From NCBI GenBank assembly GCA_035570275.1, contig DATMNI010000148.1:1-64000 (forward strand): 64,000 nt of DNA. The letters run 5' to 3'. Positions within the stretch are counted from its first letter, which is position 1. Every line of letters starts with the position of its first letter. The position numbers were made by a program, and so were the translations under genes. The notes beneath the pieces are model-generated. The model saw nothing but the letters and a program-made list of their open reading frames with translations. It made no database searches and had not been told where the DNA came from. Source of the stretch: DATMNI01 sp035570275. Lineage in GTDB: Bacteria; Acidobacteriota; Terriglobia; Bryobacterales; Bryobacteraceae. Shown here piece by piece: positions 9,150 through 17,932 of this stretch.

Positions 9150-9186
9150 AGCGTATTATATTCATAAACACTAGTCGATCATCGAC
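9150..9186 (+). promoter_or_regulatory. Putative promoter and palindromic operator of the PadR-ADOP unit
   Basis: An AT-rich patch (GCGTATTATATTCATAAAC) resembles a -10 region and stands out from the GC-rich surroundings. It is followed by the perfect palindrome GTCGATCATCGAC (9174-9186), which ends 8 bp before the PadR start and overlaps the space before the AGGAG ribosome binding site. The position suits autoregulation by PadR. Inferred only. Confidence 0.4.
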
Positions 9187-9194
9187 AGGAGAAC

Positions 9195-9554
9195 ATGCCG
9201 AGACGCCAATCCCCGCTCCAATCCGAGATGGTTCAGGGAACCCTGGACATGCTGATCCTCCAGACACTCGTGCTTGGTCCCGCCCATGGCCAGACAATTG
9301 CCCATGCCATAGAGCGGGGCTCGAACGAGGTGCTTCAAGTTGAACACGGATCGCTTTACCCGGCCCTTCACCGTCTCGAGAATCGAGGCTGGATCGCCGC
9401 GTTCTGGGGAACGTCGGAAAACAACCGTAAGGCCAGGTATTACCGGCTAACGCCCGAGGGCAAAAGGCAGCTCACCGCACAGACATCTCGTTGGGAGGAA
9501 GTAGTGCGGGCTATCGGCCGCATCCTGAATCCGGTTGTGGAGCGGCAGCGATGA
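9195..9554 (+). CDS. PadR-family transcriptional regulator
   Basis: 119 residues. The winged-helix domain shows the PadR signature: QGTLDMLILQTLVLGPAHGQTIA, then VEHGSLYPALHRLENRGWI and the wing RKARYYRLTPEGKRQL. It lacks a long C-terminal helix domain, as in the short PadR-s2 class. AGGAG precedes the ATG. It overlaps the following permease gene by 4 bp (ATGA), the usual arrangement of PadR with duplicated orphan permeases in Acidobacteriota, so it very likely controls that permease. Confidence 0.92.
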   Translation: MPRRQSPLQSEMVQGTLDMLILQTLVLGPAHGQTIAHAIERGSNEVLQVEHGSLYPALHRLENRGWIAAFWGTSENNRKARYYRLTPEGKRQLTAQTSRWEEVVRAIGRILNPVVERQR

Positions 9555-12205
9555 ACTGGCGCCGATTCTTCCGCCGTGATCAAGCCGATGCCGAGCAGCG
9601 CGACGAGCTCGATTTTTACCTGGACGTCACCACGAAAGAGTACGTCGAACGCGGAATGGAGCCTGCCGCGGCCCGGGCAGCGGCACGGCGGAAACTCGGT
9701 AACCGAACGCTGATCCGCGAGGAGGTTTATCGCATGAACACGCTCACATTCATGGAGAGTGTGCTACGGGATGCGCGCCATGCTGTGCGGATGATCCGAA
9801 CCAGGCCCGCGTTCAGCCTGACGGCTTTGCTTTCGCTCGCTTTAGGCATCGGCTCGAATACTGCCCTCTTCACTGTGTTGAACGCCGTCCTCATCCGGCC
9901 CTTGCCCTATCCCGGGTCGGACGCCCTGGTGCGCGTGGCGAACCGGCTCGTAATCCAAGGGCAGGTCTTCGAAGACTCGGATCTCTCCCCCGGCATGTAC
10001 GCTGCCTGCAAGGGGAGCGCAAGGGCCTTCGAAAGCTTCGGGGTTTGGACTTCCGGCACCGCCACGGTGACCGGATTGGGAGATCCCGAGCAACTCCTGT
10101 CCGTGACGGCAACGCAGGGCGTCCTGCCCACACTGGGCGTACCCGCGTATATCGGCCGATGGTTCTCAAGCAAAGATGACAGTCTGGGCACTCCCCAGAC
10201 GGTGATTCTTAGTTACGGATATTGGCGGCGGAAGTTCGGCGGCGATCCCGGGGCACTCGGTCGCACCATTCTGATTGATTTCATTCCGCGCCAGATTGTC
10301 GGAGTGATGCCTCGGGCGTTTCGGTTCGTTAACCTCTCCCCAGACATACTGCTGCCGCAGCGGTTTCCCATGAGCGGGCTCAGACCGGACGAGCTCAGCT
10401 ACATAGGTATCGCCAAGCTCAAAACGGGCGTTACGGTGGCGCTGGCCAATCAAGATGTGGCGCGTGTTTGGAAGACCTGGGGCGAAGCGGTTGGGGCGGC
10501 CAACATGCTCAAGATGCTCCAAGTCGAACCTAACCTGCACCCGCTGAAGAAGGATGTCGTGGGGGACGTCGGTTCCGTGCTGAGATTTCTCATGGGAGCG
10601 CTCGGCCTGGTGCTCTTGATGGTTTGCGCCAACGTGGCGAACCTCGCGCTTGTCCGTGCGCAATCCCGCCGGCAGGAATTTGCTATTCGTCGGGCGCTTG
10701 GGGCGGGTGCGGCAACAATTGCGCGGGAACTGCTGGTCGAGAGTCTGACGCTGGGCATCCTCGGCGGCGCCCTCGGCCTGCTGTTGGCGTATGCAGGTCT
10801 TCGACTGCTGGTGACGCATGGGCCAGCGACTCTTCCCCGGCTCGCGGAGATATCAATCGACGGAACAGCGCTGGCATTTGCGCTGGCATGCTCGCTTGGG
10901 TCGAGCATTCTGTTCGGATTGGCCGCGGTGCTCCGGTCCGGCATCTCCCACCGAATTCAAAGCGCACGAGGCGCGACGCAAGGGGTTCAACAACTCCGGG
11001 CTCAGAATGCGCTCGTAGTCGCGCAGCTAGCGCTTGCGTTTGTGCTGCTGGTGGCCTCCGGCTTGATGATCCGAAGCTTTCTCGCCTTGCGAGCGGTAGC
11101 ACCGGGATTTACACATCCCGAGTGGATTCAGACAGTCCGTATTTTGATCCCGGAGGCGCTGACGCCAGATCCGGAGCAGGTAATCCGCATGCAGTCTGAA
11201 ATTCTTAGCAGGCTTTCCACCATTCCTGGTGTGACAGCGGCAGGGTTCGCCAGCGGATTGCCGCTGGAATCGGAGTACCGGAACGGCATAGTCGTCGCCG
11301 TTGAAGGCAGGACGCCCCCAGACCAGATGCCTCCGAACCGCGCTTTCAAGAATATTTCACCGGGCCTCCTTGCCGCGCAAGGTACGCGATTGTTAGCCGG
11401 GAGGGATTTCACCTGGGACGACATACTCGCTCAACGGCGCGTCGCCATCGTCTCCGGGAACATGGCCCGCGAAAATTGGGGCAAGCCTGCCGATGCGCTG
11501 GGCAAGCGGATACGGTTCGGCAGAGACGGCCCTTGGAGTGAAGTCGTCGGTGTAGCGGAGAATGTTTACGCCGACGGTGTGAACCGCCCAGCGCCCGCCA
11601 CAGTCTATTCCCGTCTCGGAGTACAACCACCGGTTCGGCCTGGCGGCACAGCAATCGTTCGTCGTGCCGTCACGTTTGCCATTCGAAGCCAACGTGCCGG
11701 CACGGAAGCATTCCTGCGGGAAGTTGCCGCTGCGATCCACGCCGTGAATCCCAATTTACCGTTGGCCAGAGTGCGGACTCTGAACGATGTCTACCGCCAA
11801 TCGATGGCGCATACATCCTTCGCACTCGTTCTGCTCGTTATAGCCGGGGCCATGGCGTTGACACTCGCGATAGTCGGAGTCTACGGCGTTCTGGCCTACG
11901 CTGTCGCGCAGCGCCGGCATGAGGTCGGCATCCGCGTTGCCCTGGGCGCCGAGCCCCGAGCACTCAAGTGGCTGTTCGTCCGCAAAGGGCTCATCCTTAA
12001 CTGTATCGGCGGCATCGTTGGATTGGCATTAGCAGGAGGTCTGTCACGTTGGACCTCTTCCCTGCTGTTTGGCATCACGCCGTTTGATCCACTCACGTAC
12101 GTCGCATCGGGGGCGCTCATCGCTGCGGCAGCCATGGCTGCGAGCTACGTCCCGGCGCGCCAGGCCGCGTCCGTGGACCCAATGGAGACGCTCCGCAGCG
12201 AATAG
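9551..12205 (+). CDS. ADOP: duplicated MacB/FtsX-type permease
   Basis: 884 residues from the ATG that overlaps the PadR stop. After about 60 cytoplasmic residues (an RR-rich start and DELDFYLDVTTKEYVERGM) it has two tandem units, each a MacB periplasmic core domain followed by an FtsX permease domain: ARHAVRMIRTRPAFSLTALLSLALGIGSN.. opens unit 1, VANLALVRAQSRRQEFAIRRALGAG marks its FtsX part, and VLAYAVAQRRHEVGIRVALGAEPRALK marks the second. It ends ARQAASVDPMETLRSE, typical of the family. No ATPase gene is adjacent, hence orphan permease. Substrate unknown. Confidence 0.93.
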   Translation: MNWRRFFRRDQADAEQRDELDFYLDVTTKEYVERGMEPAAARAAARRKLGNRTLIREEVYRMNTLTFMESVLRDARHAVRMIRTRPAFSLTALLSLALGIGSNTALFTVLNAVLIRPLPYPGSDALVRVANRLVIQGQVFEDSDLSPGMYAACKGSARAFESFGVWTSGTATVTGLGDPEQLLSVTATQGVLPTLGVPAYIGRWFSSKDDSLGTPQTVILSYGYWRRKFGGDPGALGRTILIDFIPRQIVGVMPRAFRFVNLSPDILLPQRFPMSGLRPDELSYIGIAKLKTGVTVALANQDVARVWKTWGEAVGAANMLKMLQVEPNLHPLKKDVVGDVGSVLRFLMGALGLVLLMVCANVANLALVRAQSRRQEFAIRRALGAGAATIARELLVESLTLGILGGALGLLLAYAGLRLLVTHGPATLPRLAEISIDGTALAFALACSLGSSILFGLAAVLRSGISHRIQSARGATQGVQQLRAQNALVVAQLALAFVLLVASGLMIRSFLALRAVAPGFTHPEWIQTVRILIPEALTPDPEQVIRMQSEILSRLSTIPGVTAAGFASGLPLESEYRNGIVVAVEGRTPPDQMPPNRAFKNISPGLLAAQGTRLLAGRDFTWDDILAQRRVAIVSGNMARENWGKPADALGKRIRFGRDGPWSEVVGVAENVYADGVNRPAPATVYSRLGVQPPVRPGGTAIVRRAVTFAIRSQRAGTEAFLREVAAAIHAVNPNLPLARVRTLNDVYRQSMAHTSFALVLLVIAGAMALTLAIVGVYGVLAYAVAQRRHEVGIRVALGAEPRALKWLFVRKGLILNCIGGIVGLALAGGLSRWTSSLLFGITPFDPLTYVASGALIAAAAMAASYVPARQAASVDPMETLRSE

Positions 12206-12373
12206 ACGCGTAGCTCCGGGATCCCGCCGATTAAACCGGTCGGCCAGAAATAGACCCAGAAATAGACGCCAGAGTTAGTTTCTAGCATGACCAAACCTGA
12301 GAATTCATCTCTCAGATTGAATCGCTTAGTCTTAGGTTACGGCAGGTTAAGCCTATCTATGTAACGTCCGGGT

Positions 12374-12688
12374 AACATCGCGGACCGAAAACCCTCCCAT
12401 CTGGCTCAATTCAAGGGGCAGGAATCAACCTGGCCTGGAGTCGTATTTGCTTTCTTGGCGTCTTGGCGACTTGGCGACCAACAAAAGAAGACCGCTACGA
12501 CGAACAAAGCCATTGCCAAGGAGATCGTCGACTCCGATCAACTTCCACGTGCCGCGGGTCCAAGAAAGCTTCACGCGAATCGTACGGGCTAGGAGAAGAT
12601 GATCACGCAAAGTCGCCAAGTCGCAAAGAGGCGTAGGGATACCTCGACACCCTCTCCTTGGGTTTTCAAGGGCGCAGCCCTTGGTTAT
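12374..12688 (+). repeat. Long dispersed repeat, copy 1 (inverted partner at 30.9 kb)
   Basis: From AACATCGCGGACCGAAAACC to GCCCTTGGTTAT this region matches the reverse complement of 30850-31096 closely. Relative to the partner it carries an extra stretch of about 70 bp (12450-12519) that contains CTTGGCGTCTTGGCGACTTG. No convincing gene. The following 12689-12859 holds CCGATGCTCGTTCTCG, also present near 13.92 kb, and otherwise nothing recognisable. Confidence 0.75.
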
Positions 12689-12859
12689 AATTAGACCATA
12701 GATACGCCGCGGTGCAGACCGATGCTCGTTCTCGGGTGATTGCTTCCCCATCGGTCAGCCAAGTGCAAGTTGTTTGTGACCAACTTGGGTTAGCCCCTGC
12801 GGGAAATTAAGTCACCGAAGGAGTTCGCGCGTCTCCGGGGGCTTACAGTTCCGCGGTTG

Positions 12860-13615
12860 TCAGGCAATGCCTGGCTTCGGTTCGCCGGCACGCCAGGCGG
12901 TTGCTTTCTCTTTCCACTTGGGGACGTTCACACCCATAACGAGGAGCCAAAGGCATACCGATAGTTCTCCGATGAAGGAGGGCACCAGAATGTAGGGGAA
13001 CAGTTGGCCCGCGAAGGCGGGTGCAAGGAAGCTCGCGAAGCTGTTGATCAGGTAGCTTAAACCCGCCATGGCAAGCAGCACGCCTAGTATTCGGGGAAAG
13101 AAGGTCGACTTGAAAATCAGGTATCCGCTGATCATGCAATCGAATGCGAAAACCGCCAGGCTGAGGTTGTAGCCCACCGACTGCAACACGAGAGACATGT
13201 ACCCCAGAGCCTGTAACTGTTCTGCATTGAATGCGCTCAAGTAGCGCTCGCCCCCCAGTAGAATCAAAGGGGCGAAATGATTGAGTAAACTGACGCTCTC
13301 GATGGAAATTGTCACCAGGGCAAAGAATACCTCAAGCAAAGCCAGGCTCCTGTTCACCAGCTTGAAGAAGTTATAGAAGATGATCGTCAACGGTAAACCG
13401 CATATACAAACTATGATCCCAGCGGCGAAGCCCAACCGGTAGAGCTGCTCGTGCGCCAGAATGTTGCGCGCTGTCGCCGCGGCGTCCCCATTCACGAGCA
13501 CGCGTTCGCGAACAAAGACTTCGGCGAATAGGCCCAAGGCGATGATGATCAAATATAAGAAGCCGGCGATTCTTGCGGAAATTTGCGGCGATGTTTCATC
13601 GGTATGACCGGTCAT
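12860..13615 (-). CDS. DUF4386 membrane protein
   Basis: 251 residues with six hydrophobic segments. The start ARIAGFLYLIIIALGLFAEVFVRERVLV, the central YRLGFAAGIIVCICGLPLTIIFY and the FFPRILGVLLAMAGLSYLINSF motif match the DUF4386 family of inner-membrane proteins of unknown function. AAGGGAGCC precedes the ATG. It stands alone between two repeat-rich intergenic regions. Confidence 0.88.
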   Translation of the reverse strand: MTGHTDETSPQISARIAGFLYLIIIALGLFAEVFVRERVLVNGDAAATARNILAHEQLYRLGFAAGIIVCICGLPLTIIFYNFFKLVNRSLALLEVFFALVTISIESVSLLNHFAPLILLGGERYLSAFNAEQLQALGYMSLVLQSVGYNLSLAVFAFDCMISGYLIFKSTFFPRILGVLLAMAGLSYLINSFASFLAPAFAGQLFPYILVPSFIGELSVCLWLLVMGVNVPKWKEKATAWRAGEPKPGIA

Positions 13616-13637
13616 TTCGGCTCCCTTGTAATGTTAA

Positions 13638-13776
13638 GCTAAGTACACCGTTTCAATAATACAGTCTCGTATTTCGAGACAGCCGCTCCGTGACCGTCGC
13701 GGCTCTGATCGGAGCCGCGCGCGTTAGCAAGCGGTTTCCCAATACGTTGGTGAACTTCTGAAACCGCGTACTAAGC
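13638..13776. repeat. MITE-like dispersed repeat, copy 2
   Basis: Begins GCTAAGTACACCGTTTCA and ends CTGAAACCGCGTACTAAGC, so the terminal inverted repeats of about 17 bp are clear. The core CGCGGCTCTGATCGGAGCC is in the opposite orientation to copies 1, 3 and 4. Confidence 0.75.
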
Positions 13777-13989
13777 AACGCCAATCGATCTTGATCAGGC
13801 GGCCTTTGCGCGATTCGATCCGGCCGCCGCTGAACACTTCCGCGAGCCGGGGGAAAGCGACAGCAGCGAGTTGGGCGGCAACGAACTCCATGTCGATTCG
13901 CGAGTAACGCCGCAGTATACACCGATGCTCGTTCTCGCATGGCCGCTCGGAAACTGACCGGCTGACCACCGGTCTGCCCAACTGCGGCT

Positions 13990-14013
13990 CGCGACCCAGA
14001 GGGTCGCGGCCAC
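13990..14013. repeat. REP-like hairpin (family C), copy 1
   Basis: CGCGACCCAGAGGGTCGCG followed by GCCAC, abutting the TAG stop of the serine palmitoyltransferase gene. Nearly identical hairpins occur at about 28.27 kb and 32.32 kb. It could serve as a transcript end structure, but no T run follows. Confidence 0.65.
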
Positions 14014-15252
14014 CTACCGCTCGATCTCCAGGAAGTTGGCCACCCGGTCCAGGGTATTCACCAGGCGCTCTACGTGCGCTTCGGTATGCGCCGCCGTACA
14101 GGAGATGCGGAGCAGGTTTTGGGCAGCCGCCGGACGCAGTACCGGGTTAGTGTAGATTCCCTCTTCGAGCAGCGCCTTGCAAAGGCGGCAGAGGTCCATC
14201 TCATCCTGGATCACCACCGGGACGATGGCGGTTTCGCCGGGCAGCACGGAATAGCCGCGGGCACGCAGTTCGTCGCGCAATAGTTGGGCGATACGCAACA
14301 GGTGAAGACGGCGTTCCGGCTCCTTCTTCATGATCTGCAGCGCCGCGCCCACGGCGGCCACGGAGGCGGCGGGCAGGCTGGCGGAGAAAACGAAAGGCCG
14401 GGCGGTATGTTTCAGGTAATCCACCACCGCACGCTCCGAGGCAATGAAACCGCCCACCGAGGCCAGCGATTTGCTGAAGGTGCCCATTACGATATCGACC
14501 TCGTCCAGCACCCCCAGATGCTCGGCCGCGCCCGCGCCGGTGGCCCCCAGGACGCCGATGCCGTGCGCTTCATCCACGTACGTGCGCGCGCCGTACGGTT
14601 TGGCCAGCCTCAGGATGCCGGGCAAGTCGGCAATATCGCCTTCCATGCTGAAGACGCCTTCGGAAACGATGAAGATCTTATCTTCGGGCGGGCAGTTTTC
14701 CAGGCAGCGCTCGAAATGGTCCAGATCGTTGTGGCGGAACCGCATGGTCCGGGCCGGCGATCGCAGCGCCCCTTCCACCAGGCTGGCGTGCAGGTTGTGG
14801 TCGCATATCATCACGTCGCCCTTTTCGGTGAGAGCTGAAAGCGTAGCGTAGTTGGCCTGGAAGCCGGTACCGAAAATGATGGCGGATTCTTTATGTACGA
14901 ACGCCGCCAGTTCCGCTTCCAGCTTGACGTGCAGATCCAACGTGCCGTTGAGCAGGCGCGAGCCGCTGCAACCGCTTCCGTATTTCTTCAGGGCCTGGAC
15001 CGCGGCCTCCTTCACCTTGGGGTGCGTGATCAGATCCAGGTAGTCGTTGGACCCGAACATGAGCACCTTGCGGTGCCCCATCCGAACCTCGCCCGGGCCA
15101 CAGCCATCGCGGTCGCTGAAAACCTCGAAATACATGTAGAGGCCAGCGGATTGCAAATCGCTCGGACGAGTGAAACTGCGGCACTTCTCGAATATGTCGT
15201 TCGAAACGCTGCCCTTCTTCTTCCCGGTGATGTCGCTAGTCGATACGCGCAT
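14014..15252 (-). CDS. spt: Serine palmitoyltransferase (AOS-family PLP enzyme)
   Basis: 412 residues from the ATG at 15252 (a TTG five codons upstream is possible and would overlap the upstream gene). Alpha-oxoamine synthase fold: YGSGCSGSRLLNGTLDLHVKLE, DHNLHAS with the cofactor-stacking His (155), VDEAHGIGVLG (D227, H230), and the PLP lysine K261 in GTFSKSLASVGG. The TFSKS..S.GG form is typical of serine palmitoyltransferase, while BioF and Kbl usually read TLGKA. The reaction would be serine plus palmitoyl-thioester to 3-ketosphinganine, cytosolic. It is last in a minus-strand cluster with bCerS-like, PAP2/Aur1-like and CerR-like genes, which supports sphingolipid synthesis. The main alternative is a KBL/BioF paralogue. 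Confidence 0.82.
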   Translation of the reverse strand: MRVSTSDITGKKKGSVSNDIFEKCRSFTRPSDLQSAGLYMYFEVFSDRDGCGPGEVRMGHRKVLMFGSNDYLDLITHPKVKEAAVQALKKYGSGCSGSRLLNGTLDLHVKLEAELAAFVHKESAIIFGTGFQANYATLSALTEKGDVMICDHNLHASLVEGALRSPARTMRFRHNDLDHFERCLENCPPEDKIFIVSEGVFSMEGDIADLPGILRLAKPYGARTYVDEAHGIGVLGATGAGAAEHLGVLDEVDIVMGTFSKSLASVGGFIASERAVVDYLKHTARPFVFSASLPAASVAAVGAALQIMKKEPERRLHLLRIAQLLRDELRARGYSVLPGETAIVPVVIQDEMDLCRLCKALLEEGIYTNPVLRPAAAQNLLRISCTAAHTEAHVERLVNTLDRVANFLEIER

Positions 15253-15257
15253 GGTCC

Positions 15258-16373
15258 TCAATTCCAATCGTAAATTCGGTAGGTTTTGTACCTTTTCGCT
15301 CCCATCACCTCGAGAGAGCGATTCATGAGCACATTGTCTTCAAGTATCCAGGACATCTCACAGTCACCAAAGCCCAACTTTCTGGCGCTGCGGACCAGAG
15401 TTGCGTAAAAACCCGCCGCCAGGCCGGAGGCTCGGTACTCCTCCACCACCCCCAGTGCAAGGACCCGTACATTTTTGACCAAACGTTGATAATACAGGAT
15501 TTTGAGCAGCCCTGTGGGAAAAAGGCTTCCACCGGCCGTTTTCAAGGCGTGGTTGACGTCGGGCAAGGCCAAGGCAAAACCGACCACGCGGTCTCCCACT
15601 TCGCCAATCAGCACCAGTTCGGGCTTTAGAATCATCTTCATCTCCTTGCCCATCAGGACGAATTCCTCGTGGGTCATGGGGATGAAGCCCCAATTGCGCG
15701 ACCACGCCGCTTTGTACACGTTCCAGACCTTGTCCACGTCGCTGGCGAAGTCTTTCATGTTGATGGGACGAACCCGGACTCCGTTAGTTGCCAGAACCTT
15801 GTCGGCGACGCGGCCGATCTTCTTCATGTCGATGATGTTGGCGTTGCTCAAATAAGCCAGCAGGTCTTTGGCCTTTCGCAAACCTACCTGCTCCATCAGT
15901 ACCGGATAGTACTGCGGATTGTACGTCATCATCACCATCGGATCGGAATCGAAACCCTCGATCAACAAGCCGCACTCGTAGTTGGTGGAGGGATTCACCG
16001 GGCCCCGGAGGAATTCCGCGCCGCGCTCCAACACCCACTGGCGCGCGCGCTCCAGCAGTGCCCGGGCCACCGCCACATCGTTCACACTTTCGAAGAAGCC
16101 GAAGAAGCCGGCCTTCTCCTGGTGGAACTGGTTGTGGTTGCGGTCGATGATGGCGGCGATGCGGCCTACCACCCGGCCGCCCTGGCGCGCCAGGAAGAAC
16201 TCCGCGACGGCATTGGCGTAGAAAGGATGCTTCTCACGATCCAACAATTCCTTGACCGCGATTCGCAAAGGCGGAACCCAATGAGGCTGGTCGCGGTATA
16301 GCGAAAACGGGAGCTCGACGAACTCGTTCAGCGCCTTCTTGTTGTCGACCGCAACGACTTCAATTCCTTCCAA
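15258..16373 (-). CDS. GNAT-family acyltransferase, candidate bacterial ceramide synthase
   Basis: 371 residues. N-terminus AVDNKKALNEFVELPFSLYRDQPHWVPPLR is the hallmark of a YghO-like GNAT family; FFLARQGGRVVGRIAAIIDR is a GNAT-type strand, and residues 250-330 form the second half (ELVLIGEVGDRVVGFALALPD, LALGVVEEYRASGLAAGFY). In Caulobacter a GNAT protein of this kind (bCerS) acylates the 3-ketosphinganine amine. Its position between spt and a PAP2 gene, with a CerR-like gene nearby, makes that role likely here. The start is TTG, with AAAGGGG 6-7 bases upstream and a 14-base overlap with the PAP2 gene; it ends 5 bases before spt. Coupled translation is likely. Confidence 0.75.
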   Translation of the reverse strand: MEGIEVVAVDNKKALNEFVELPFSLYRDQPHWVPPLRIAVKELLDREKHPFYANAVAEFFLARQGGRVVGRIAAIIDRNHNQFHQEKAGFFGFFESVNDVAVARALLERARQWVLERGAEFLRGPVNPSTNYECGLLIEGFDSDPMVMMTYNPQYYPVLMEQVGLRKAKDLLAYLSNANIIDMKKIGRVADKVLATNGVRVRPINMKDFASDVDKVWNVYKAAWSRNWGFIPMTHEEFVLMGKEMKMILKPELVLIGEVGDRVVGFALALPDVNHALKTAGGSLFPTGLLKILYYQRLVKNVRVLALGVVEEYRASGLAAGFYATLVRSARKLGFGDCEMSWILEDNVLMNRSLEVMGAKRYKTYRIYDWN

Positions 16374-17229
16374 TCGTTACCCCTTCCGAAAGCTTTTTGA
16401 AAAACACGGGGGCCGCCAGGATCAGAGCTGCCGCAAGGAGGGCTCCCGCCATCAAGTCAACCGTATAGTGGTATCGAAGATAAACTGTAGCAAAAATGAT
16501 GCAAGGAGTGTAGGCTAAATAGATTTGGAACAGCCTTTTCGAAACCATCCGGCTGCCCCACCACGCCAGGATGGTGAGTTCCGTATGGCCGCTGGGAAAG
16601 CAATCGTAATGAGCGGATTCCAGACGGTCCAGGGTACTTTGCATAGTCTGAAACAGCCACATTCCCTGTAACGGTATGTGCTGCAAATGTTTCAGCAAAA
16701 AACGCGGACCCCGGGCGGGAACGAACACGTATCCGACGTACGAGGCCATGAAGCCGAGCGCAATTAGAAAGGCATAATATTGGAACTCTGCGTAGCGGCC
16801 TTTATTCCACAGCAGCCAGGCGACCAACAACACAGCCGGAATGAACAGGGTGTAAACCACCTGCAGGAATTCGGTGAAAACTGGCGTGTGTACGCCCTCC
16901 AGCCAAACGGTCGGGTTGGCGTGCCAGATCCGAAAATCCAGATTGGCGAGCCACTGGTCGGAATCCGTCTGCCGCACCGCGCGGATGAAAAGCGCCATTT
17001 CCTTGTAACAGGAACCTACGTACGGTAGGGGATACCAGTTCCGAAACACCCAGGTGGTCCGGTTGGGACGCTTCACCTGGTAGACGATCAGGGCGCCGCC
17101 CAACACATTGGCAGCCAGCAAGGCGGGCGCGTCCGGGAGTTGGCTCCACCAGCCAAGGATCACCGCCACCGAGGCCGCGAAATACGCCAGGATGACCTTG
17201 TCCACGGCCCAGAACCGGGTAGAGGTCAT
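16360..17229 (-). CDS. PAP2/Aur1-like membrane phosphotransferase or phosphatase
   Basis: 289 residues from the ATG at 17229, preceded by GGAGGCGGGC. The frame is open 61 codons further upstream, but that part is encoded by a dispersed repeat. About six membrane segments. Signature residues of PAP2 enzymes: CFPSGHTELT (second motif, catalytic His) and YLRYHYTVDLMAGA (third motif, His-x3-Asp), plus VPARGPRF before them. The spacing and YVFVPARGPRF .. YDCFPSGH resemble the Aur1/inositol-phosphorylceramide-synthase branch. In this cluster it may place a phospho head group on ceramide or remove one; function is inferred from context. Confidence 0.72.
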   Translation of the reverse strand: MTSTRFWAVDKVILAYFAASVAVILGWWSQLPDAPALLAANVLGGALIVYQVKRPNRTTWVFRNWYPLPYVGSCYKEMALFIRAVRQTDSDQWLANLDFRIWHANPTVWLEGVHTPVFTEFLQVVYTLFIPAVLLVAWLLWNKGRYAEFQYYAFLIALGFMASYVGYVFVPARGPRFLLKHLQHIPLQGMWLFQTMQSTLDRLESAHYDCFPSGHTELTILAWWGSRMVSKRLFQIYLAYTPCIIFATVYLRYHYTVDLMAGALLAAALILAAPVFFKKLSEGVTIGRN

Positions 17230-17262
17230 GCCCGCCTCCGTGCTGGGGTTGGCAGAACCCCG

Positions 17263-17475
17263 GTGGGGCAGATTGTTAATCTGTTCGCGATGTGCGCCGG
17301 GCGCACAGGGGGCAGGATGAAAGTCGCCCGTAGCGCTATGTGGGGCAGCTTGGCAAGCTGCGGCGGATTGGCAATCCGCCCGCCGGGAGTTGGCGCGCAG
17401 CCGAACCTCCACAAGCGACTTTCGAGAGTGCGGCGGATTGGTAATCCGCCTGCGCGATGCGAAGCGAGCCAGCCC
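17263..17475. repeat. REP-like family B cluster
   Basis: Several hairpins: GGGGCAGATTGTTAATCTG (17265-17283), TGGGGCAGCTTGGCAAGCTG, GCGGATTGGCAATCCGC and GCGGATTGGTAATCCGC. The segment CGCCCGCCGGGAGTTGGCGC is repeated almost exactly at 25.94 kb, and CGCGATGCG..GCGAG recurs at 33.6 kb. Together with the tandem repeat it fills the gap between the PAP2-like and CerR-like genes. Confidence 0.7.
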
Positions 17476-17580
17476 GCGTTGGCGGCGTTGCCCTCAAGGG
17501 ACAGGTGGATAGCCGATCCACCGGACCCCGAGGGCACCCCTGACAACCCCCCTAACAACCTGCTCCCGATACCCGCGCCG

Positions 17581-17910
17581 TGGCGTGACAATCCGGGCTT
17601 TCCTCGGGCGGGAAAAAGCATCTCACGCCAGGCCGCCAAGCGCGCCAAGAAAACCAAGGAATTCTTCTTTGCGGCCTTTGCGCCTTGGCGTGACAATCCG
17701 TTTTTCGGTCGCGTAGGAAGAACCATCTCACGCCAGGCCGCCAAGCGCGCCAAGAAAACCAGGGAATTCTTCTTTGCGGCCTTTGCGCCTTGGCGTGACA
17801 ATCCGTTTTTCGGTCGCCTAGGAAAAAGCATCTCACGCCAAGCCGCCAAGCGCGCCAAGAAAACCAAGGAATTCTTCTTTGCGGCCTTTGCGCCTTGGCG
17901 TGACAACCCG
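17581..17910. repeat. 105-bp tandem repeat, three copies
   Basis: Units begin TGGCGTGACAATCCG at 17581, 17686 and 17791, and a fourth partial unit begins at 17896. Units differ at few positions. Each unit ends with GCGGCCTTTGCGCCTTGGCG and has an inverted counterpart, TCTCACGCCAGGCCGCCAAG, inside. All frames stay open because 105 is a multiple of three, but composition suggests noncoding. It separates the CerR-like gene from the rest of the ceramide cluster. Confidence 0.85.
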
Positions 17911-17932
17911 CTTTTTCCCCGCCAGTGGTGCT

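Noticed and set aside
12425..12751. Minus-strand frame in the long repeat
   Set aside because: It is not conserved in the partner copy, where the 70-bp insertion is missing, so it is unlikely to be a gene.
17230..17412. N-terminal extension of the PAP2-like gene
   Set aside because: Encoded by a family B repeat; a strong GGAGG site precedes the ATG at 17229.
17581..17910. Possible CRISPR array
   Set aside because: Units are 105 bp and nearly identical throughout, so there are no unique spacers, and no cas genes are present.
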